DNA of 64,000 bases from Pycnococcus provasolii (GCA_938743325.2 OW568885.1:62001-126000); one strand, 5' to 3'; positions 28,512-40,228 are shown, counted from the first letter of the stretch. The notes: generated by a model from the letters alone, not told the origin. Numbers and translations are program-made.

Positions 28512-31500
28512 TCACAGTGCGGGCGTCAACATCCGCGCTTTTGCCATGGCAATCACCTCTTGCTCCAAACGAGCAATCTCCTCCTCGTGCTCGCGTGTTT
28601 GATCCGCAATCGACGGGTCAAATTGGCCAGCGCGGACAGCCTCCGCTTCAAGCCGGGTCGTTGGCATTGCAAGGTATCTAGATGTCATCGGGCCTGGCTT
28701 TTGCTCCTTTTTAGGAGCCTCCTCAAGCTCGTCTGCGGGTGTTTTCGCGGGGCTAACAACCCTTTCCATCGCATGCTTTTCCTCGAGCTTCTTGATCTCC
28801 TCGTCAGAATCGACAATTGATTGCGCTTCCTTCCTTGCTTTGGCCAATTCAGCTTCAGCTGTGCTAGCTTGTATGCGATTCATCTCAGCTGCCTTGCGAG
28901 CTCGTAATGCCTCGGCATACGCCGCGTTGGCCTCTTGTTTTCTGCGAGCTTCCTCAGCTGCTGCAGCCACTTGCATCTCTTGCAGATGCGCGAGACGAGC
29001 TGCCTCCGCCTGATTTTAGTTTAGTTTTGTAGTTGGGAGGGATGGGGATGGAGATGGGGATGGAGTGTGGTCACAGGTCTGTTAGCACGGGCATTATTGC
29101 ATGACTATTATATCCTTCCACAGCACATTTTTCTTAGTAAGCGATGTGTAGCCTCAGCAATAAAAATAAAGCAGTTTGTATAGTGTAGATGTTGTTATCA
29201 TCATTGCAATAACTCAGCGATAGCTGGAGTATAAAGAATCGTCATCGGCTGCAGCAGGTCCTTAGAAAGCAGTGTGTAAAACAAAATATCGAAGACGCAC
29301 CTCTCGTTTTTGCCGCATCTGCTCCTCAAATCGTTGCGCCTCCTGTTCTGCTGCTAACGCTGCAGCCTCCGCCGCCTTTCTCATCTGCACTTGGATCTGC
29401 TTATCTGCAGCCTGCGATGCAGCTTGCATGGCATGTGCTTGAGCAGCAACGGGAAACGGCGGTGCCGCAGTTGCAGGAGGATGCGGCAGTTGCGGTTGCA
29501 TTTGGTGATGGTGGTAAGCATTCGAAGGTTGCATCGCATTTGCGTACGGGTCAGCCGGCGGTGGTGCCGTTGCGGGTGGCTGTGGTGCAGCAGACTTCGG
29601 TGGCTTGGCTCGCTCTTGCATTTCAAGCACCTCGCGTTCTAGGCGCGCTATAGCCTGATCATGCTCACGGGTCTGTTCTGCCACCTTTGTATCAAGGAGA
29701 CTTGCTCGCGCAGCCGCCGCCTCGAGTCGCGTTGTTGGCATCGCCATGTATCTCGTAGTCATCGGGCCAGGCTGATGAGCATTTGCCACCGGGACGTCCG
29801 GCTGGTCAGTTGAGGGGCCGGAAGAAAAAGGATCCGGTAACGGTTTATTCTCCGGAGACTGCGCCGGCACCGACAGCAGAGAGCTTTCCTCGTCGAGCGT
29901 CGGACCAGGCGTCGGTCCTGGAGGTTCAGGCGACACCTCCTCAGATGGTCTCTCACCTGGCGAACTTAAGGAGACTGGCGTCTCGGATTGCAATCTGCTA
30001 GGATCCATAGATTTCTCAGGCTCAGGAGATGGCGTGTCAGGGCTGAGCACGCGCGCAGGCACTGCGCGCGGCTCGTCGAAAGGCACGGAATTTACGGCGG
30101 CGCCAACCTTTGCTGGCGGAGCTGGCCTAGGTGTGGGAAGAAGCATCTGCGCAAGTGCTACGTATCCCGCATCCATTGCCACGGCGTCGGCCGTGCGTCC
30201 TTCGTCGTCGAGCGTCTTCCTATCGGCGCCGTAGTGAAGTAAGAGCTCGCACACCTCCCTTCGTCCAGCAGAGGCGGCGGCGTGCAAAAGCGTTTGACCG
30301 CCCGCGGGAACATAGGCAACCTTCCCATCGGCACCTTGCTCCGAGATCATGCAGCGATCGGCGACGTGCACTTCGCCGCTGCTTAGACGCTTCTGCAACC
30401 GCTCGAGGTCGCCATTCACGGCACTCTGATATGCCTCGGCGAGAAGCCGCTGGGCTCTACGGCGATCGGCTCCACCTCGACCACCCGCTGGCCTTTTCGA
30501 TGCCGCCGCCGGCGCGGATGTCTGGGCGTTGTTGCCACCACCTTCCCTATCTCTGCCAAGACTTGTTCGCCACTTTTCCGCGATGCGCACCGCCGCAGGC
30601 GAGTCGGGCATACTCCTCACGTTGGAATTCCACGCATTTTTGGGCGCGTCGTGGAGCGATGGCTCAGCCTCGTCGCCGCTTGAGTCGAAGTGGCTCTTCG
30701 TAGGAGGAAACTTCTGCAGTGCGGGATCCGAGGCACTCGGCTGTGATGGATTTGTCGGCCAGCTCGCCCTAACAGGATCCATAGCATACTGCTCATGGTT
30801 ATGTACGACACCAAAGCTATCCGAAGGCGGTAGCAGGTGCGACGCAGCTTTTGCACTCATCGGTGGCTGCGGGTACGCATCCATCGGTCCAAGAAGACGC
30901 CCTCCAACAGCCGGCGGCATCGCCGCAGACGCCATGTCAATGCGCCGAGCGGAACCACCAACGCGGTGATCAGCCCCCTCTCCATGCAACTCGCGCCTGG
31001 CAGCCTCCCGAGGCGTCTCGCGTCGATTCGGCGACGGCGACTTCTTGGTGTGGCTTGATGCCTCACCAACGATATTTTCCTTAATCCTGACGTAGTCCGT
31101 CTCGGTGATGAGTCCTTCGTCCACCGCGGTGCGCATTTCGCGCAGGCGCGATAGCACGTCACCGCCAACAGTCGCGGGCCGCTGCGGTGGCGGCGCGGCA
31201 GCATCGGGGGCTGCATAGTTCTGTTGACCGCTCGCAGCGGCACGCAGCGGGGCCATCACCTTCTGATCAAACGCACTGGCAAGTTCGTGATTAGGAGCGT
31301 GCGCGGCGTAGTTCGTTGGCTGAGGCGGATGCACCGACGCGGGTGCGGGCGCTGGAGCAGGCGGGGCGGGCAGAAGAGCTAGCGCGTTCGTTCCCTGGCT
31401 CTGCGCACCGAGTCCTGCATCTGCGTTCCAAGCCACAGCGGGTAGCGCAAGTGGCGGCGCCTCGGAGCGCCCGATGAGCCCGTCGACGTCCGTCGCCGCC

Positions 31501-32363
31501 GTCTCCGAAGCCTCGCGTGCTGCAATGTTTAGGTCCGACACGCCGCCGTCGAGGGCGTCGAGCAGCGATGCAGCACCATGGGTCAGGTCGAGCAAGATTT
31601 CGTGTAGCGCAAAGCACTTGTACATGACGTTTGGAGCCTTGATGACGAGCTTGCGGAAGGCGGGCAAGTCGAGCGCGTCGCCTGACGCGGTTGCAAGACT
31701 TCGGTCACGTCCTAGTGCCAGGTCCATGATGCGCCTTGTTTTCGTTTCGTCGTACCCCATGGCGTCTCCGAGCACGGTGGCCATTTCGTGCGCGGAGACG
31801 CGGCTATCCCCGTTCAGGTCGAAGAGCTGAAAGGCGAATCGGCACCGTGCCTCGCGCTCGCCAGGCGTTGCCGCGCCCCAGACACCTCTCCATGCGTCGC
31901 CGTGCCTCCTGAAAGCCTCGTGCTCCGCGCCTATGGCGGCAAGCCTCGCCAAGAAGGCGCGCAGCGGAACGCGCGACGCGACGTTCGAGCCTGCGACGCC
32001 CGCCCCTGACGCGCTGGCGAAGAAGCGGTCCGAGAGCGGGTCGCGGTCTCCTATGCGCAGAAGCGCGAAGAACGCGTCCCTGCTAACTCCCGACGCGCCA
32101 AGCCTCGTGACGAGTTGCCCGAGCACGCCCTTGGACGGTTTCCCTCCAAACCCACCACGTCCCCCAGCGAGTGCGACCGTGAGTACTTTCGCGTCACCGG
32201 AAGCAGACGACCTGTCACCAGAAGCCCCTTCATAATCACCACCACCAAGAGGCAAGACACGAGAGGCAAGACCACCACGGAGGCCACCACGGCCAAGGCC
32301 AAGACCACAGAAGCCGCCGCCGCCGAAACAACCACCACCACCAGGCTCAGGGGCTGACGCCAT
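28512..32363 (-). CDS. EF-hand / SHOCT-like / ankyrin protein with coiled-coil tail, two exons
   Basis: Exon 1 is 29301-32363 and exon 2 is 28512-29009; the intron (29010-29300) has GTGCGT and TCAG ends, phase 0, and includes TGCTAAC. Total about 1186 residues. After a Gly-rich start there is an EF-hand domain with a canonical calcium loop DLNGDSRVSAHE (about residues 180-191) and degenerate partners, laid out like calcineurin B-type proteins. At about 400-430, LSRLREMRTAVDEGLITETD fits a SHOCT-like motif. Ankyrin repeats cover about 645-745 (GGQTLLHAAASAGRREVCEL). The tail holds PGPMTTRYMAMPTTRLEAAA with a following coiled coil, and exon 2 repeats it as PGPMTSRYLAMPTTRLEAEA: a duplicated module split by the intron. 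The function is unknown; a calcium-responsive scaffold is a reasonable guess. The ATG is at 32363. Confidence 0.85.
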
Positions 32364-33024
32364 GGCACACACTTTTTGGGGAAAAGGTTGTTGTTGACTC
32401 CTCCCCCCTGCCCGGGGGAGCGAAAACGAACCGAACCAGCTCGCCCTAACCCTAGCTAGGGTCCCTTAAACCCTAACTTGGGTGCTTGGGGCCCACCCAT
32501 ATCGTAGGGTTTAAGGGGTGGTACCACCATGCCTGTTCTTTTTGTTCCCCCCAGGGGCTTTCTCATCACTACTGTACCACCGACGCACTGACTCGCATTT
32601 ACAGTACATACATGATTTCACACGATAGACTAGTCTGTCTACCCTAGGGACCTGTCTGTTTGACCACACGTTTGAGTCGTTTGCTGGCGTCTCCTTGCTT
32701 TCTCACCTACTTTACTATCGTACCGAGCATTTACGTTATTTCCTACTGTACAGTACGTGATCACAGCATTAATTAAGGCAACAGACCTACTGTACCCGCA
32801 CTTACTGTTTCTTTAGTCTATGTAATGTTACGTCTCCAATCAATAATCATTTGATTCTTACATAGTAGACCTATATAGGGATAAAAAGTAGTCTATGTAA
32901 CTTACTTTACAGTATCAAACCAAAAATGAACAAATATTTATAAACAAGTACACCTACAATAAATAAATAAATAACTACAGCAGCTGGCTGGCTGTTGCGC
33001 ACACACGCCTTCGAAGACTTCACT
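32364..33024. other. Intergenic region, AT-rich with TACAGTA/TACTGTA cluster
   Basis: No gene seen. It carries the promoter elements of the EF-hand/ankyrin gene and at least six TACAGTA or TACTGTA heptamers (32570, 32600, 32744, 32749, 32788, 32908). The copy at 32908 also supplies TTACA, a TGTAA on the minus strand about 115 nt after the PhoD-like gene. Confidence 0.6.
32437..32513 (-). promoter_or_regulatory. Clustered telo-boxes and site II element
   Basis: CCCTAACCCTAG (about 32443), AAACCCTAA (32468-32476), GGCCCA (32490-32495) and TAGGGTTTA (32505-32513) lie 75-150 nt upstream of the minus-strand ATG at 32363. This is the clearest promoter-like cluster in the window. Confidence 0.5.
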
Positions 33025-34739
33025 TCACTCGCGCTTGCCGGTGCGACGACGCGCACCTCGCCGCGACCACCAACGCCGGATGCTCCACACGGTAACGACA
33101 AGAGATAGCAGCAAGGCACAGACGTAGAAGAAGAAAATAATGTGCATCTGACTGCGCAAAAGGAAGCTGAGCTCATCCTCAAAACATGGAGCATGCGCAT
33201 CCGAATGCGCAGGCAGCGTCGCCGTGTGCTGCGCCGCCACCTCGTTGTTAGCCGTGAGCGCTCGCAGGGAAGATTTCCAAGTTATAGCCGCGGGATCTGT
33301 GCTGTCCTCTGGCTCCAAGCTGAGAGACGTGGCGACAAGCTCGTCGTTCGTAAAGTCGATCGAAAGGTGTGCAACATTGCGCATGTCGAAGCGTGGTTTC
33401 TTCCCAAAATGGCGCGGGAAAAATGCGTGCAACACTCCACCACCATGCGCAGGAAAGAGCGTGCGGTGTAGAAATTTCAGCGGCGGGATGCCGAACAGCA
33501 CCTTTCGGTCAAGCATTTCGCGCAGCGTGTGCGTCATGCCACTCGACGTGAAGTCCACGGTCACCCGTCCGCGCATTTCCGGTACGCAGCGAGGGGGCAA
33601 CGCGGCAATCTCTGCCATGTGAACGTCCCCGCTCATCAGCACCGCGGCGCCCGTGGAGTTTCCCACGAGGCTGAGCAGCCGGCTTCTCGACTTGGGCCAT
33701 TTCGCCCACGTCTCGACCGGGAACGGGTAGACGAGCCTTCGCGTGTTGCTGAGCACCTGTATGCTGCTCACCACGATGCGCACGTCCGCCGGCTCGGCGA
33801 GGTGCCTTTCGAGCCAGGCCCACTGCTCATCCCCGAGCGGGTCATGTCGCTCGCGGTGTAAGAACGTGCGTGTATCCATTAGCAGCAGCTGCACGACGCG
33901 CGCGTTGCTCACCTTGGACGACACACTCCCATCCTCGCCGTCGCCGAGGTCGACGACGCGCCGCTCGTCGCCGCGAAGGTATGCCAAGTAGCGTGCGTTG
34001 TACACGCCTTTCCTTTTCCACCGCACGGATGACGGCGGGTCGCCAATGAACCGCACGTGCGCGTCGTGTGCCACCGCCACCTCCTCGGCGGGAACCTCCG
34101 TGCCTGCGGCATTGTTTCCCCAAAAGTCGTGGTCGTCCCACGTTCCGACGACGGTGCCCACCTCTTGAACGAATCTGCGGTACGCGTCATGGCTGCTCTG
34201 CCACGCATACTCGTCTCGTATGCGTTTCTCTCCTCCGTACTTGGACTTGACGTCCGTGTACACGATGTCTCCCATCCACGCGAACGCGTGCGGCTTCCAT
34301 CGCGACCTCAGCAGCATGTCCCAAGCGGGCTGGTGTCTGTGCGTCTTACTACAAGAGCCGAGCGCTATGGAGATGACTTCGTTAGCACCAGAGACGACTT
34401 CGTTAGCATCATCATGAGCGCCGTGAGCACCTTCGTGAGCAGCGTAAGCATGAGTATCATCATGAGCACCGGAGTCACCAGCAGGAGAGGAGGACATAGA
34501 ACGACGCTGCCAAGACCCCAAAGACCTAAGAGTAGACGAAGGTGCACTAAGAGTACTACTACTACTCTGAAAACTCACCACCTCATCAAGGTCTTCACCA
34601 CCACCACCACTGACACCGACACCGACGTCACCACCGACACCGACACCGACACCACCACCACTGACACCACCGACACCACCACCGACGTCACCACCGACAC
34701 CACCGACACCGACACCACCGACACCGACACCGACGTCAC

Positions 34740-34773
<34 letters not shown>

Positions 34774-34830
34774 ACCACCGACGTCACCACCGACGTCACC
34801 ACGACCTCTCAGACGAGACGACGCCATCAT
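33025..34830 (-). CDS. PhoD-like metallophosphatase with C-terminal membrane anchor
   Basis: 601 residues, single exon, ATG at 34830. Core signatures are ISIALGSCSKTHRHQPAWDM, FAWMGDIVYTD (about residue 186) and VGTWDDHDFWGNNAAG (about 228), then LLMDTRTF and VLMSGDVHMAEIA. These are the metal-binding blocks of the PhoD alkaline phosphatase/phosphodiesterase family. Residues about 10-85 are a low-complexity Gly/Val/Asp run (GVGVGVGVGG) encoded by an ACCGAC-type simple repeat, followed by a Ser-rich and His/Ala/Asp-rich stretch; no signal peptide is evident. The end has one transmembrane segment (IIFFFYVCALLLSLVVTVWS) and a basic RRGARRRTGKRE tail, so it is probably tail-anchored. The natural substrate is unknown. 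Confidence 0.9.
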
Positions 34831-36258
34831 GGCCAGAAATTAAAATAATAAAAAATACTTAAAAATAAGACTGCGCGTATTTCCGGAAAAAAGGGGTCTC
34901 GAAATCGAACTAATTAATATCGCTCTCAAATCTCAAATCTCAAACTCCAAAAAAAAATAAAAAATGTGCGGAAAGAGCGGAAAATTCAATCAGGTATTGG
35001 ACCTAATATCCGGTTCTTTTTTTTTTTTTGCACACTTTTCTTTTGCACACCGTCATCCACGATGGCGATGACGGCGCGGCCAAATAGATTTCTAATATAA
35101 AAAGAAGAAAATGGTGACGCTAGGTTGTTGACGGATAGCGTGATCCCATGCCACTTGCACCCACCCTAGACTATAATATTATTTGACTATACTGACCTCG
35201 CATAGTCATGGCTGGTAGGGCTGGTCGGGCTGGCACTCTGGCAGTCTCTGGCAGGAGGGCTGGTGGTGGCTGTTTCTCATCTAACCTTACTTGGTTATGG
35301 ATTCGACGACAAGACAATCAACAAGACGATCAATCAACAAGACGATCAATCAATCAACAAGACGATCCACAGTCAAGACATGGAATGACACTGGTGACGT
35401 TCGCGCGAAGGCAACGCAACCTTTGATCGAGGGTCCCAACGAGCAAAGAGAAGCCTATAGGAAGGAGTTCCTGCCCATGATGAAAACACGATGATACAAT
35501 AATAGTGAATAATATAGTCTAGGTAGGATGGCCCCTATCATACTATGGGACAGTACAATAACAATTGAGAGGAATGACGGGAAACAGTACACAACTGACA
35601 ACTTAACCAAGGGGAAATGTGTATTTCCCCTTGACTTAACATTCTGAGTGTAAGGTTAAAAGGCGTAAAAGGTTAGCTCATAACCAGGCGTAGTCTATGA
35701 TATAAGCTTAGCTAGTCTACCTTAATCGTCAGGTGCAATGCTTTCCATATTGGTCGAGCGATTACGTCGAAGAACTGCTTTCCCATCCAAGGCCGGAAAG
35801 GCTTTCATGGTCGAGCGATTACGTCGAAGAAGGCGAATGGTCGGGCGATTCCGTCGGCGAACTCCCTTATTTCCCATCCTCCCATCCCATCGGCGTGGTG
35901 GGATGGCCTGCATGGTGACGGTGTGCGTTGACCGGCCTGCCCGTCATGCGGCCAATGTGCCATGCATGCGGCCTGCATGAGACTACGCTGAATCCACTAA
36001 TTCAGAGCGAGCGAGCGAGCGAAGGCCACCTACCTACCTCGTTGGTGGGCTGTGCTGTGTGCTGTGCTGTGTTGTCAACAATGAACAGGGCGGGTTAGGC
36101 CTCTCCCCGGAATGTTTCCAGGAATTGTTCATGTTCATTTTTATTTTCATTTTCATCCTTCATTTTTAACATTTGCTCACGGGTCTTCTCTTCAAGAGTC
36201 TGCGTCCTTTCTTTGCTTTTCATTCACGCTAGCTTCTTGCTTCAATATTCTGGCCACC
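34831..36258. other. Divergent intergenic region with GGTCGAGCGAT repeats
   Basis: About 1.4 kb with no supported gene; small frames are not protein-like. It holds an AT-rich stretch (34840-35110), AATCAACAAGACGAT repeats (35315-35365), and two copies of GGTCGAGCGATTACGTCGAA at 35752 and 35809 plus a variant at 35839. GCGA and TGTGC(TG) repeats lie near 36005-36075. The 36112-36258 part stays open in frame with the next gene but lacks family support. Confidence 0.55.
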
Positions 36259-38883
36259 ATGCCGCAGATGAAAGGCACGGATATCTTAAACTGGCGTTCC
36301 GCGGACAACAGGACGGGGTACGAAATCTCACGGGAGCAGTTCGCGCACGACTCGTCAAGCCTACTTGCGGGAATCAAAACGGACAGGCTTGGTGTACGCG
36401 AATTCGAAAGAAACGTCGACAGAATCGTCGGCAGAGATACCGTGCAACAAAGAAAACAACAAAACTGGGCTTTGTCGGCCGAAGACTCGAAGTCTTCCAC
36501 ACCAGGACTAAACAACGCGGCGGACGGAAACGGCGCCAACCCGCCGCCAGTGTCGGTGGAGCCGTCGTCCGTCTCCGTGCTCACCTCCGAGGCGTCGCAC
36601 GTCGCGGAAATCGCCATGCGCAACCAGGACAGAATCAACCAGGACGTACTCGAGCTCATGCAAGGCGAGGAAATGAGACCGGACCCGGACTCGCTCGACC
36701 TACCCGTCTACACAGGTGCGCTCAGCTGGGCGAACAGCCCGAGGCTAGCGCCAGGAAAGCACCAGTCGTACCTCCTCAGCAAGCGCAAGCTCCACATGCC
36801 AACGCTCGACTCGCAGTGGGTCTCCGAGGCGAGAACCATTGTCAAGCCCAAGCCTAAGTCTCAGCTGCGCCAAGAGGCGCTGGGCGCGAACGCAGGGCTG
36901 ATCAGGCAAGACCCGGCGTCGCGACTGCACGCCGAGAAAAGCGGCAGCTCGCTCAAGCCGCAGACGCCGGGCGAGAACCCCGAGTACGACGAGTCTCTGC
37001 TGCAGCGCGACCAGCACATCCTCAAGCAGCGCTTCCTCTCGACGGAGAGGCCAGACCCCTGGAACATGCCGCACTGGCGCGAAGCCAAGGGCAAGTTCTC
37101 GCCGCGCGCGTGGCGAGAGGCGAGGCGAATCGCGCCCCGAAAGGGAGGCATGGGATTCACGGCGCGGCCCTCGGAGGGACTGCACTTGAGCAACATTGCA
37201 CAGGCGCGGCGGTACGAATTCAAGCCGCTGAGAACCGTGCTGGCGATGCCGCGCGCGACGTATGCCCACCCGTCAGAGAGCCTCGGGCAGCCGTACGCCG
37301 AGTATAGGCTTATCGTCGCGCTCGAGGCGGTGACGGGCTTGTCGCGCCAGAAAATCATGGAGGAGTGGACGGAATTCAGGGAGGGAGCTGACATGGAAGG
37401 CAAGACGACGATGAGCTACGAGGCGTTTCGGGAACTTCTGCCCAAGAAGATGGGGCTGACGAACCAGTCGGTGCTGCGACGTATGTACGCCGCTTTCAAC
37501 ATAGATAGCCAAGTTGGCATCACCTTCGAGGAGTACATGCTCGGTTTGCAGCGTCTGAAGCGCCAGACGGCTATCGACGCGCTCGCGAGCCTGTTCGAGG
37601 AGCTTGACACGAATCAGGATGGAGAAATCTCCAAGGAGGAGGTGATGGCTCTTTTGGAAAACCTACACGCGGAGATGGCCGAGTTGGCTGAGAAATCGGG
37701 CAACGAAGTGACGCTGAGGGAGGAGAAGAGCTACACCGATCTAAGACAATTCGTTGACGAAACCTTTGAGTCGATCATATGGGAGACTAAGACGGTCACC
37801 TTCCTTGAATTCTGCGAGGCGGCGGCTGCTGGCGAGGGTGGCATCGTATTCATCACCCGGATGATGGGCCTCGTTTCGAAGATCGTCGATTACAGGCGCC
37901 GGCTAGAACAGACTGCGAGAGAGAAAGCTGCGTCTAGCAGTTTGCCAGACTCCGTGGGAGAAAACGACGAGGAAGGCGAAGATAAGAAAGATGGCGGCGA
38001 AGATCCGACAGAAGAAGCTTTGACTCACGAACATGCGAGGGAGCACTGGAAGCAACTCGTGAGAGCAGAAAGTAAGGTGGACAAACAGCTGAATCCCGGT
38101 ATTAAGGACACCATCGACACTCTAATGGTGGAAGCCTACAAGGCTGAAAACGAGCTGGCAGATGTTGCAAAAACAGGAAGCATTCACAACATTTTGTCGT
38201 CGCTGCACATTACTGGTGGTCATGGACCGAGTGCCATCGCCGGAATGGCAAGGGCATCGCTCAGACCGTCGAGACCAAAAAAGAAAACATTCAAGAGAAT
38301 TCCGTCATCCATGGAAGGACTGACACAAAAATCAAAGAGGTACGCAAAGATTGCGACGACCGTTCCTGTGGCACCAACGTTCAGCGAGCTACCTTCCGAG
38401 CGCCGTAAACAAAAGGAGGCGACAATGCCGCACTACTCATCACCGCGCGATATGGAGCGGATTCGTGGAGCGGCGACACCTCGCGAGCACGGTGTTCAAC
38501 AGATGAAAAAAATGTTGTCAACGCTTCCGCGTACCTCGTCGAAGAAAATTGCCACGCCGAGAAGCGGCGACGGCACCTTGGCAACGAAGGTGATTGGCTC
38601 CGTTCACGCGAGTCCTGGCCGACATGGATCCACGACTGCTAAGATCTGGACCACGCACCACGTGACACGGCCGCATACCAGTTCAACACACGACTCGCAC
38701 CACCATCCTGTGAACACGATGCCATACTATTCCTACGCCAGTCCTACACACTTTCGCTCGCGCACTGGACGAGGGAGCGAGTGGATGAGCGGCTTCTCGG
38801 CATCGCCGCGCCAACCTAGCCCTCGCCTGCACTATTCGGCACCGTGGCGTTCCGATCGACCATTCGTCACCGCGAGAAAATAA
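36259..38883 (+). CDS. EF-hand calcium-binding protein, function unknown
   Basis: 874 residues from the ATG at 36259, in a near-ideal start context (GCCACCATGC). An in-frame ATG at 36112 would add 49 Phe/His-rich residues that look like UTR. The N-terminal 330 residues are basic and mostly disordered, with a possible helical NMPHWREAKGKFSPRAWREA segment. Residues about 360-580 hold paired EF-hands: a complete loop DTNQDGEISKEE (about 449-460), and before it a degenerate partner with FNIDSQVGITFEEY. The C-terminal third is Ser/Thr/Pro/Arg/Lys-rich with SSKKIATPRSGDGT-like segments that could be phosphorylated. The layout is compatible with a ciliary or cytoskeletal calcium sensor, but I do not recognise the family. 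Only 19 bp separate its stop from the stop of the convergent next gene. Confidence 0.82.
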   Translation: MPQMKGTDILNWRSADNRTGYEISREQFAHDSSSLLAGIKTDRLGVREFERNVDRIVGRDTVQQRKQQNWALSAEDSKSSTPGLNNAADGNGANPPPVSVEPSSVSVLTSEASHVAEIAMRNQDRINQDVLELMQGEEMRPDPDSLDLPVYTGALSWANSPRLAPGKHQSYLLSKRKLHMPTLDSQWVSEARTIVKPKPKSQLRQEALGANAGLIRQDPASRLHAEKSGSSLKPQTPGENPEYDESLLQRDQHILKQRFLSTERPDPWNMPHWREAKGKFSPRAWREARRIAPRKGGMGFTARPSEGLHLSNIAQARRYEFKPLRTVLAMPRATYAHPSESLGQPYAEYRLIVALEAVTGLSRQKIMEEWTEFREGADMEGKTTMSYEAFRELLPKKMGLTNQSVLRRMYAAFNIDSQVGITFEEYMLGLQRLKRQTAIDALASLFEELDTNQDGEISKEEVMALLENLHAEMAELAEKSGNEVTLREEKSYTDLRQFVDETFESIIWETKTVTFLEFCEAAAAGEGGIVFITRMMGLVSKIVDYRRRLEQTAREKAASSSLPDSVGENDEEGEDKKDGGEDPTEEALTHEHAREHWKQLVRAESKVDKQLNPGIKDTIDTLMVEAYKAENELADVAKTGSIHNILSSLHITGGHGPSAIAGMARASLRPSRPKKKTFKRIPSSMEGLTQKSKRYAKIATTVPVAPTFSELPSERRKQKEATMPHYSSPRDMERIRGAATPREHGVQQMKKMLSTLPRTSSKKIATPRSGDGTLATKVIGSVHASPGRHGSTTAKIWTTHHVTRPHTSSTHDSHHHPVNTMPYYSYASPTHFRSRTGRGSEWMSGFSASPRQPSPRLHYSAPWRSDRPFVTARK

Positions 38884-38902
38884 AATATGTCTATGAAAAT
38901 AA

Positions 38903-39953
38903 TTACACTATTTTACCATTAACGAAAACGCGCACGCTATGCACCACACCTTCCACGCCAAGGCTGAGCGCACCATCTGTCGTGCCACGTTCGGCTGTAA
39001 CGTTTAGAGACTTCAGCTTCGTCAGTTTCGCAATCGCACGCATCATCGGTTCAGCATCGCCCGTGTCGCCGCTCGCGGAAGGCGGGGGTACGATCCCGCG
39101 CCATCTTGACGCCGCTGTTGTCGTCGTCACGTGTCCCCGCTCGCGAAGTGTGAATGCGAGCGCTTCGAGCGTGTCGCCAAGACATGCGAGTACCCCGTCC
39201 ACAAAGAGAGACTGGCGAACGCTGATACCGCGCACGTCCACAACCTTGAGCCTTAAGAACTGCGGCGGAAACCATGATGCGGCGAGAACGAGCCGCACGT
39301 GTGTTAGAGATACGGCGTCAAGCCAGAGCGGTAGGCTCGACTCGTCCTTGCAGCACAGCGCTGCGAGAGATCCGTCGTTTTCATTTACGCGCGTACAACC
39401 GAAAAGATTTAGCGTTTCGAGTGTCCTGTGCAGGTTAGCTCTGATGATCCATAGTGCGAGGTGGCTAATGCCCCAGTTGAAGAGGTCGAGGTTCCGCAGC
39501 GCCGTATGCTTTTTCAGCCAAGCCGCAAGCGTGGCGTCATCGCCGTCGAGAAGTCTGCCTCCATCATCCTTTTTTGCGTTTGCCGCATTTGCGACGACAA
39601 GAAAGTCACCGCATTGCCTCGGCGGCGGGTACAGTCCACGCAGTCGCGCAGGCTGCGCCAAATCTCTAGCAGGTGCAGACTGAAAGTCGTACAAACACGA
39701 GTCAGACCCCTGAAGTGTAGAAGCAGGCAAACCTGTCCCGCGAGAGCGAGACCGAGAGCGAGACCGACGAGCACGCGCGAACGACAAAGACAAGCGGAGT
39801 GACGCAGCACAATCTCCAGCCAAATAAAAGGAACGGCAAGTCAAAGATGCGGAGATGATATCGCGAGAGCATGACAGGTGAGATAATACGTACGACACGC
39901 AGTCACGGTGAGATAGAAAGATATTAAGGGATGAGAGAGGCCCCTCACGCACA

Positions 39954-39996
<43 letters not shown>

Positions 39997-40024
39997 GAGG
40001 AGACGCCGACACCAAGGACGCCAT
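38903..40024 (-). CDS. F-box-like/leucine-rich repeat protein
   Basis: 373 residues, ATG at 40024 (the open frame runs 24 codons further up but begins with TTG). After a (SA)n run encoded by a GCAGAC hexamer repeat, residues about 45-80 read DCVSYVLSHLSCSRDIISAS then LTCRSFYLAGD, which fits a divergent F-box. The rest has leucine-rich strands such as LRNLDLFNWGISHLALWIIR and TLETLNLFGCTRVNENDG, and a final one, KLTKLKSLNVTAE. F-box/LRR proteins select substrates for SCF ubiquitin ligases; the target is unknown. The stop is GTG-TAA, again placing TGTAA over the stop codon. Confidence 0.65.
39957..39996. repeat. GCAGAC hexamer repeat, about 6.5 copies
   Basis: A short in-frame simple repeat in the F-box gene's N-terminal coding region. 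It gives alternating Ser-Ala and is likely to vary in length between strains. Confidence 0.9.
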
Positions 40025-40228
40025 CGCCGTGTGCGCGAGTGACGCAAGCAAGCCGACGGTTGGTTTGGCGCCAAAGAAAGAAAAACCCGAAAACAAAACC
40101 CGAAATCAGCAAAACATCCCCCCCCCCCCCCGGGAAGTTGGAAAATTGACAGCTGAGGCGGAATCAATCTTTACAAGAAAGAAGAAAAGTCATAGACTAA
40201 GTGCTACGGGTAAACTTACCCTATAAGC

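Noticed and set aside
36112-36258. 49-residue N-terminal extension of the EF-hand protein
   Set aside because: It has an in-frame ATG, but the stretch is Phe/His/Ser-rich and the ATG at 36259 has a much better context; it is kept as an alternative only.
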